Of a stretch of DNA of 11,332 nt, positions 6,870-11,332 are shown one piece after another. Origin of the DNA: a bacterium (GTDB lineage Bacteria > Nitrospinota_A > UBA7883 > JACRGQ01); contig JAKAGL010000053.1 of assembly GCA_021815535.1 (NCBI GenBank), positions 1-11,332 of the forward strand. The letters are read 5' to 3'. Both the position numbers and the translations under genes were made by a program. The notes below the pieces were generated by a model that worked only from the letters and a program-made list of their open reading frames with translations, was not told the DNA's origin and made no database searches. Each line of letters begins with the position of its first letter. Position 1 is the stretch's first letter.

Positions 6870-8080
6870 TGGGCAAGCGCATCCTGGTTCTCGGCTCTTC
6901 ATTTGGCGGTTATCATGCGGCGATGCGCCTGCGGAAACTGCTGGGGTCAGCACATCAGATCTCCGTCGTTTCTGCCGACCCGTTGTTTACGTTCACGCCA
7001 TCCCTGCCGTGGGTGGCGCTTGGGGGGCGAGATCCGTCCGCAATCCAGCATCCGGTGGCGGCCCGGTTGGGGCGCGCCGGCATCCGCCACATGCAGGATA
7101 CCGTCACCCGGCTGGAGCCAGCCGCGTGCCGCGCCATCGGAAAGAACGGGGTTTACGAATACGATTATCTGGTGGCGGCAACCGGCTCTGAACTGGATTT
7201 CGCGGCGGTTCCGGGGTTGGACCCCGACGGCGCCCGCAGCCACGCGTTGTTCACGGTGGAGCATGCAATGGCGGTTCGGCGCGCGCTGGAGCGGCTTTAC
7301 GCCCGGGGCGGGGGTTCCATCGTTTTGGGAAACGCGCAGGGAGCCTCCTGCCTGGGGCCGGCGTATGAGATGGCATTTTTGATCGATACCATGTTGCGCC
7401 GGAAAAAGCTCCGTGGAAAATTTTCGATTTCCCTGTTCACCAACGAGCCGTTTGCGGGGCATTTCGGCGTGGGAGGTTTTGGGGCAATGCGGCGGATGTT
7501 GGAGGATGAGTTCACCGACCGCGATATTGAATGTATTACCAGCGTCCGCCTGGCGGGGGTGTCGCCACATGGCGTGGAACTGGAGGGGGGGAGAAGGCTT
7601 GCCTGCGATCTCTCGCTCATAACGCCGCCGTTTTACGGCAGCCATGCATATATGGGGGTAGAGGGATTGGCGAATCCGCGCGGGTTCCTTTTGGCGGATG
7701 AATTTCTGGCAAATCAGCGTTACCCGAATATCTACGCTGTTGGCGTTTCGCTGGCCATACCGCCCAAGGAGGCTACGCCGGTGCCGGTGGGGGTGCCGAA
7801 AACGGGGCAGATGACCCAAGTGATGGCCAGCCGGGCCGCGCACAACATCGCCGCCGACATACAGGGGGGCGTTAAGGTGAGGGTCGGCGATCTCGGTGTG
7901 GTTTGCATCGCCGATGCGGGGGATACGGCGTTTCTGGTCGGGGCAAGTCCCTTGCAGCCGCCGCGCAACCGCCTTGTTCATAAAAAGGGCAAGATATACC
8001 ATTACATGAAAGAGGCGTTCGAGCTGTACTACATGGCCCATATGCGGTACGGGTTGCCGATGCCGGAGCGGTCTTTTTAG
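6869..8080 (+). CDS. sqr: Sulfide:quinone oxidoreductase-like FAD-dependent oxidoreductase
   Basis: A 403-aa flavoprotein of the SQR/flavocytochrome c sulfide dehydrogenase superfamily. SQR oxidises sulfide at the membrane and passes electrons to quinone. Visible: N-terminal dinucleotide-binding fold (ILVLGSSFGGYHAA, 5-18), second motif DYLVAATGSELDF (99-111), GASCLGPAYEMAF (158-170) with Cys161, GVPKTGQM (308-315), and Cys346 in VCIADAGDTAFL. Cys161 and Cys346 match the two redox cysteines shared by SQRs. The C-terminal tail PPRNRLVHKKGKIYHYMKEA resembles the membrane-binding, quinone-site end of SQRs. No signal peptide is seen, favouring SQR over a periplasmic FCSD. The pairing with dsrE supports a role in sulfur metabolism. 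The SQR type and its real substrate (sulfide versus another reductant) are not settled. Confidence 0.85.
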   Translation: MGKRILVLGSSFGGYHAAMRLRKLLGSAHQISVVSADPLFTFTPSLPWVALGGRDPSAIQHPVAARLGRAGIRHMQDTVTRLEPAACRAIGKNGVYEYDYLVAATGSELDFAAVPGLDPDGARSHALFTVEHAMAVRRALERLYARGGGSIVLGNAQGASCLGPAYEMAFLIDTMLRRKKLRGKFSISLFTNEPFAGHFGVGGFGAMRRMLEDEFTDRDIECITSVRLAGVSPHGVELEGGRRLACDLSLITPPFYGSHAYMGVEGLANPRGFLLADEFLANQRYPNIYAVGVSLAIPPKEATPVPVGVPKTGQMTQVMASRAAHNIAADIQGGVKVRVGDLGVVCIADAGDTAFLVGASPLQPPRNRLVHKKGKIYHYMKEAFELYYMAHMRYGLPMPERSF

Positions 8081-8105
8081 CGGTTTGTTTATTGGAGAAG
8101 GCGGG

Positions 8106-8441
8106 CTAGACCGCCGATGGTCCCCGCTCGCCGGTGCGCACGCGGATAACATCCTCCAGGGGGGTGACGAATATTTTGCCGTCTCCCACTTTGCCGCCGC
8201 TTCCCGATCTCAGGATTGCGGCGATAATCTCCTCCACCCGGCTGTCTTCGACCACGATCTCAAGGCAGACCTTGGGGAGTCCCGCGGCTGTGGGGCTGTT
8301 CAGGAAGGGGCTTCCTTTGCTTATCTGTTTGCCCACCCCTTTTACTTCGCTGACGGTCAAGCCGCCAATGCCCAACCCGTTCAACGTTTCCTTCACGTCG
8401 TCAAGTTTAAGCGGCTTGATTATGGCCTGTATTTTTTTCAT
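8106..8441 (-). CDS. P-II family nitrogen regulatory protein with atypical T-loop
   Basis: A 111-aa P-II signal protein. The core is classical: MKKIQAIIKPLKLDDVKETL at the start, TVSEVKG (29-35), LPKVCLEIVVED (55-66), and the nucleotide-binding B- and C-loop signature GKVGDGKIFV...IRVRTGE. Gln39 and the Lys after LP are kept, so ATP and 2-oxoglutarate binding remain plausible. The T-loop (about 37-54, GKQISKGSPFLNSPTAAG) is one residue shorter than in E. coli GlnB and lacks Tyr51; the protein has no tyrosine at all, so GlnD-type uridylylation at that site is impossible. It overlaps recO by ATGA and is last in an era-recO-P-II unit, with no amtB or glnA beside it. The target is unknown; the family call is firm. 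Confidence 0.9.
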   Translation of the reverse strand: MKKIQAIIKPLKLDDVKETLNGLGIGGLTVSEVKGVGKQISKGSPFLNSPTAAGLPKVCLEIVVEDSRVEEIIAAILRSGSGGKVGDGKIFVTPLEDVIRVRTGERGPSAV

Positions 8442-9220
8442 GGTTTTCCCGCAGACGCTATATTAGCGGGGGAAAAGAAATTTTCGCTATTAAATTTTGC
8501 ATGCAGCCGCTGATTGCGGAAGGCGGTGATACAGCGGACGATTTCCGCCAATATCTGGGGGGATGGTTTCAGCCGCGCGGCGTCGGCGAACGTTGTGGTG
8601 AGTATCCGGGCCAAAAACTTGGCCGCCCCAGCCGAAAGGGGGATAAGGCCGTTGCTTTTGTGTTTGCAGCGCGGGCAGGTGAGGCCCCCTTTCTCGGCGT
8701 CGAACAGCGCCTGCGGCAGATCCGGCAGCGGGCCGCGGCAGGCGACGCACCGGTCCAGCGTGGGGGTGTACCCGATATGGCTTAAGAACTTCACATCAAA
8801 AAAACGGATGATCCAGTCCAGCTCCGCCGCGCGCGTTTCCCGCATCAGAAGGTTCAGCGCCGCTTCAGCGGCCATCCACGCCTTCGGATTCGGATCGCCT
8901 TCGCGCAGGCCCGCTTCCATCAACTCGGCCACATAGCAGGCGCGGGCGTAACGCTCCAGTCCTTCCCCGGCGGCGGGGCGCATGTCCCTCATGTCCACGC
9001 TGGAGAGTTTGAAAAGGCTGGCGTGTTCGCGGCCGAAGTAGACGATGTCGACGGTATGGAACGGCTCCAGCCGTCCGGCGAACCGGCTTTTAAGTTTGCG
9101 GCATCCCTTGGCGACGATGCGCACTTTGCCGTGTTTTTTGCCGAAGAAGCTGACGATGCGGTCCGCTTCGCCGAAATCGAAATGGCGCAAAGTTATCGCT
9201 TCGTCGTTGAAAAGCGGCAC
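8438..9220 (-). CDS. recO: RecO, DNA repair/recombination mediator
   Basis: RecO works with RecR (and RecF) to load RecA on SSB-coated single-stranded DNA and anneals complementary strands. The 260-aa protein begins with the OB-fold region (DEAITLRHFDFGEADRIVSFF...KVRIVAKGCRK), has the helical middle (RYARACYVAELMEAGLREGD) and a zinc-binding motif with Cys158, Cys161, Cys182 and Cys185 (CVAC...CPRC), which many but not all RecO proteins retain. The start is GTG at 9220, with AAGGA 6 nt upstream inside the end of era; only 3 bases separate the two genes. Its stop overlaps the P-II start (ATGA). Era-recO linkage is common in bacteria. Confidence 0.93.
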   Translation of the reverse strand: MPLFNDEAITLRHFDFGEADRIVSFFGKKHGKVRIVAKGCRKLKSRFAGRLEPFHTVDIVYFGREHASLFKLSSVDMRDMRPAAGEGLERYARACYVAELMEAGLREGDPNPKAWMAAEAALNLLMRETRAAELDWIIRFFDVKFLSHIGYTPTLDRCVACRGPLPDLPQALFDAEKGGLTCPRCKHKSNGLIPLSAGAAKFLARILTTTFADAARLKPSPQILAEIVRCITAFRNQRLHAKFNSENFFSPANIASAGKP

Positions 9221-9223
9221 GGT

Positions 9224-10117
9224 TTATCCTTTGTACTGGCGTTCGATCATCTTGAGGAATTGTTCGTCCTTCGTCCAGTCTTTGCGGACTTTTACGTTAA
9301 GCTCCAGAAAAAATTTTTTCCCAAAACGCTGCTCCAACTCTTCACGCGCCGCCTGCCCGATCTGCTTTATCATCTGCCCCCCCTGGCCGATCACGATGCC
9401 GCGTTGCGAATCCCGCTCCACATAAATGACGGCGCGCACGGCGTTCAGGTTTTGGTTGCGCTCCTTGTATTCCTCCACCACCACCACGGATGAGTAGGGT
9501 ATTTCCTTTTGGGTGTATTGGAAAAGCTTCTCCCGGATGATCTCGGAAGCGAGAAACCGTTCATTCTGGTCGGTGAGCTGGTCCTCAGGAAACAGCATCG
9601 GCCCTGGGGGAAGCTGCGCGATGATCCCCTGTTCCAGCGCTTCCACTCCATCGCCGGTTTTTGCCGAGATGGGGTATATGTCCGCAATCCCCTCGTCGGC
9701 CAGCAACTGCATCACGGGGAGCAGCCTCACTTTCTCCACAAGGTCGATTTTGTTGATGGCGGCCACAACCGGCTTGGCCGTACCCGCCAGTTGCCGGGCG
9801 AGGTGCAGGTCTTCCCGGGCCGATTTGTCACGCGGGTCGAAAATCACCAAAAGCATATCGGCCGATTCCGCCGCTTCTTTGGCGGCGGCCTGCATGATCT
9901 TGTTCAGCTCCTTGGGGCTTTCGTGCAGGCCCGGCGTATCGAGGAAAATGATCTGCCCCTCCGGGGTGGTTTTGATGGCGGTGATCATGTCGCGGGTGGT
10001 TTGCGGCTTGTCGGTGACGATGGCGACCTTCTCGCCGCAAAAGCGGTTGAGCAACGTGCTTTTGCCGGCGTTGGGACGGCCGAGGATGCAGCAGTAACCG
10101 GAGCGGTAGTCGGTCAT
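9224..10117 (-). CDS. era: Era, GTPase for 16S rRNA maturation
   Basis: Era is an essential GTPase that binds the 3' end of 16S rRNA and helps 30S assembly. From the chosen start the protein is 297 aa, close to the usual 300. The GTPase motifs are GRPNAGKST near the N terminus, TTRD, DTPG, NKID and SAKTG; the C-terminal KH domain contains GIVIGQGGQMIKQIG. The ATG at 10117 is chosen because 12 residues then precede the P-loop, as in other Era proteins; an in-frame ATG at 10180 would add 21 residues of no recognisable type, and neither has a clear ribosome-binding site. It is the first gene of an era-recO-P-II unit and is transcribed away from the response regulator gene. Confidence 0.94.
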   Translation of the reverse strand: MTDYRSGYCCILGRPNAGKSTLLNRFCGEKVAIVTDKPQTTRDMITAIKTTPEGQIIFLDTPGLHESPKELNKIMQAAAKEAAESADMLLVIFDPRDKSAREDLHLARQLAGTAKPVVAAINKIDLVEKVRLLPVMQLLADEGIADIYPISAKTGDGVEALEQGIIAQLPPGPMLFPEDQLTDQNERFLASEIIREKLFQYTQKEIPYSSVVVVEEYKERNQNLNAVRAVIYVERDSQRGIVIGQGGQMIKQIGQAAREELEQRFGKKFFLELNVKVRKDWTKDEQFLKMIERQYKG

Positions 10118-10178
10118 CGGCGCGAGGCCGGTTGCGTGGCGGGGCGAGTGCGGATTTTCAATTGTTTCATATGGCTCC

Positions 10179-10208
10179 ATTGTAAAGGAACCGGCGTGTT
10201 ACCGCCAA
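10179..10208 (-). promoter_or_regulatory. Possible sigma-70 promoter for era-recO-P-II
   Basis: On the minus strand TTGGCG (10208-10203) is separated by 18 bases from TACAAT (10184-10179), matching the consensus at 4/6 and 5/6. The predicted start near 10172 lies downstream of the alternative era ATG at 10180, which would support the shorter Era. It is a weak -35, so this is only a candidate. Confidence 0.3.
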
Positions 10209-10210
10209 AC

Positions 10211-10244
10211 TTTTCGGTGTAAGAATATCTTTTTAATATAGAAT
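10211..10244 (+). promoter_or_regulatory. AT-rich promoter region of the response regulator gene
   Basis: Two -10-like hexamers face the response regulator: TAATAT (10234-10239, with a poor -35 TTTTCG 17 bases upstream) and TAGAAT (10239-10244, no good -35). Either would start transcription at about 10246-10252, almost at the ATG at 10253, and no ribosome-binding site is visible, so the mRNA may be leaderless. Confidence 0.35.
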
Positions 10245-10252
10245 AAACCCCA

Positions 10253-11332
10253 ATGGGGGTACGAATATTAACGGTTGACGACGATATCAACATATTGAAG
10301 TCGACCGAAGAGCTGTTGGCATTGCGCCATCACGAGGTGCATCCGCACCTTTCCGGCGCGGACGCGCTGGCCAAGTTCGATACCGTCAAGCCGCATATGG
10401 CCATTGTCGATTTCTATATGCCCGAAGGCAGCGGCGTCGACCTTATGAAGCGGCTGCACGAAAAGGACCCATCCCTGCCGGTTATCATTCTCACCGCCAG
10501 CCGCGACGTGAACGATGCCGTAGAGGCCATTAAGTCCGGCGCCTATCACTACCTCACCAAACCGATACAGCCGGACGAGCTGTACAGCATCGTGGACAAG
10601 GTCGCCGAGGGGATAGCCCTGAAAGAAGAGAACCGGCGGTTGAAGGAAGAACTGAACGTCCGCTACCGGTTCGACAACGTGATCGGGCGTTCCGGCGCGC
10701 TGGAAGAGGTTTTTGCCGTTCTGGACAAGGCGGTACGCACCAGGAGCACCATCCTTATCACCGGCGAAAGCGGTACCGGCAAAGAACTTATCGCCCGCGC
10801 CGCGCACTACAACAGCAGCCGGGCCGCCGGGCCGTTCGTCAAAGTGCATTGCGCCGCCATCCCGGAGTCGATGCTGGAGGCGGAGTTGTTCGGCATTGAA
10901 AAGAACACCGCCACCGGCGTGGCGCAACGCCCCGGCAAATTCGAGATGGCCGATGGCGGCACCATTTTTTTGGACGAGATCGGGGAGATGCCGTACGCCA
11001 TGCAGGTAAAACTGTTGCGGGTGCTGCAGGAGCGCGAGGTGGACCGTATCGGCAGCGTCCGGTCGAAAAAGATCGACGTGCGCGTTATTGCCGCCACGAA
11101 TATTGACATCGCGCGGGCGGTGGCGGATAAGAAATTCCGGGAAGACCTTTTTTACCGCCTGAACGTATTTCACATTCACGTGCCGCCGCTGGCGCGCCGA
11201 AAGGCGGACATCCCGCTGCTGGTAGAACACTTCGTGAAAAAATACTGTGATGAAAACGGCATGCCGGTGAAGGACGTGGAGCCACGCGCTTTGGACTGGC
11301 TGGTGGAGCGCCCGTGGCCCGGCAGACGGGCA
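10253..11332 (+). CDS. NtrC-type response regulator with AAA+ domain (3' end outside window)
   Basis: A receiver plus AAA+ response regulator, 360 codons visible, running off the window. The receiver (1-120) has the acidic pocket Asp9-Asp11, phosphoacceptor Asp53 (VDFYMPEGSG), Thr81 and Lys103. A charged linker helix follows (about 121-137). The AAA+ domain has Walker A GESGTGKE (171-178), Walker B GGTIFLDEIGEM (235-246), VKLLRVLQE and the arginine-finger region KFREDLFYRLNVFHI (294-308). Oddly, the sigma-54 contact loop, normally GAFTGA, reads NTATGV (218-223, bases 10904-10921). The last codons give WPGRRA where WPGNVREL is expected. The start is the first ATG after an in-frame stop at 10244 and has no ribosome-binding site. 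The DNA-binding domain and partner kinase are out of view. Confidence 0.93.
   Translation, partial: MGVRILTVDDDINILKSTEELLALRHHEVHPHLSGADALAKFDTVKPHMAIVDFYMPEGSGVDLMKRLHEKDPSLPVIILTASRDVNDAVEAIKSGAYHYLTKPIQPDELYSIVDKVAEGIALKEENRRLKEELNVRYRFDNVIGRSGALEEVFAVLDKAVRTRSTILITGESGTGKELIARAAHYNSSRAAGPFVKVHCAAIPESMLEAELFGIEKNTATGVAQRPGKFEMADGGTIFLDEIGEMPYAMQVKLLRVLQEREVDRIGSVRSKKIDVRVIAATNIDIARAVADKKFREDLFYRLNVFHIHVPPLARRKADIPLLVEHFVKKYCDENGMPVKDVEPRALDWLVERPWPGRRA

Noticed and set aside
8100..8115. GGCGG/CCGCC hairpin between the convergent SQR and P-II genes
   Set aside because: Only a 5-bp stem, overlapping the P-II stop codon, with no T-tract on either strand; not supportable as a terminator.
6947..8152. 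401-codon minus-strand open frame opposite the SQR gene
   Set aside because: Shadow of the SQR frame: Arg/His/Pro-rich composition, no motifs, and it runs into the P-II gene in another frame.
10268..11230. Long minus-strand open frame (320 codons) opposite the response regulator
   Set aside because: The plus strand encodes an unmistakable receiver-AAA+ protein in frame from 10253 to the window end; the minus-strand frame is a high-GC shadow with no recognisable domain.

Overview
The window looks like a piece of chromosome from a flagellated, didermic, GC-rich bacterium that carries genes for sulfide/sulfur metabolism. The evidence is a MotA/MotB stator pair, a FapA-type (DUF342) protein, a sigma-28-like promoter, a DsrE protein with a sulfide:quinone oxidoreductase (SQR), and housekeeping genes (ftsY, era, recO). 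A lineage such as Desulfobacterota, Nitrospinota or Nitrospirota would fit, but the sequence alone does not settle this. I see no mobile elements, RNA genes or CRISPR arrays. Genes are tightly packed and no gene-free stretch exceeds 300 bases.

Layout. (1) 1-825, plus: 3' part of ftsY, the SRP receptor GTPase. (2) 851-2459, minus: an ABC-2 exporter, ATPase first, overlapping its permease; it converges on ftsY across a short GC hairpin. (3) 2460-2678: divergent control region with a near-perfect sigma-28 (-10) element, GCCGATAA, facing the motility genes. (4) 2679-5893, plus: fapA-like, motA, motB and a PilZ c-di-GMP-binding gene, tightly spaced, the last two overlapping by ATGA. (5) 5939-6406, plus: a MerR-family regulator with an unusual cysteine-rich C-terminal module containing two CW pairs. 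(6) 6407-6512: intergenic region with two dyads and a sigma-70-like promoter. (7) 6513-8080, plus: dsrE-like and SQR genes overlapping by one base. (8) 8106-10117, minus: era, recO and a P-II protein with an atypical T-loop, coupled by 3-nt spacing and an ATGA overlap. (9) 10253-11332, plus: an NtrC-type response regulator, cut by the window end, whose sigma-54-contact loop GAFTGA is replaced by NTATGV.

How they may work together. The motility unit has its stator, an accessory FapA protein and a likely c-di-GMP receptor under one flagellar promoter, which suggests second-messenger control of the motor. The MerR-Cys protein lies just upstream of the dsrE-SQR unit, whose promoter carries dyad operators, so a redox-, metal- or sulfur-sensing switch for sulfide oxidation is an attractive but untested idea. 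The P-II protein keeps the nucleotide-binding signature but has no tyrosine at all, so it cannot be uridylylated in the enterobacterial way. The most unusual signals are the P-II T-loop, the NTATGV loop and the MerR-CW fusion.
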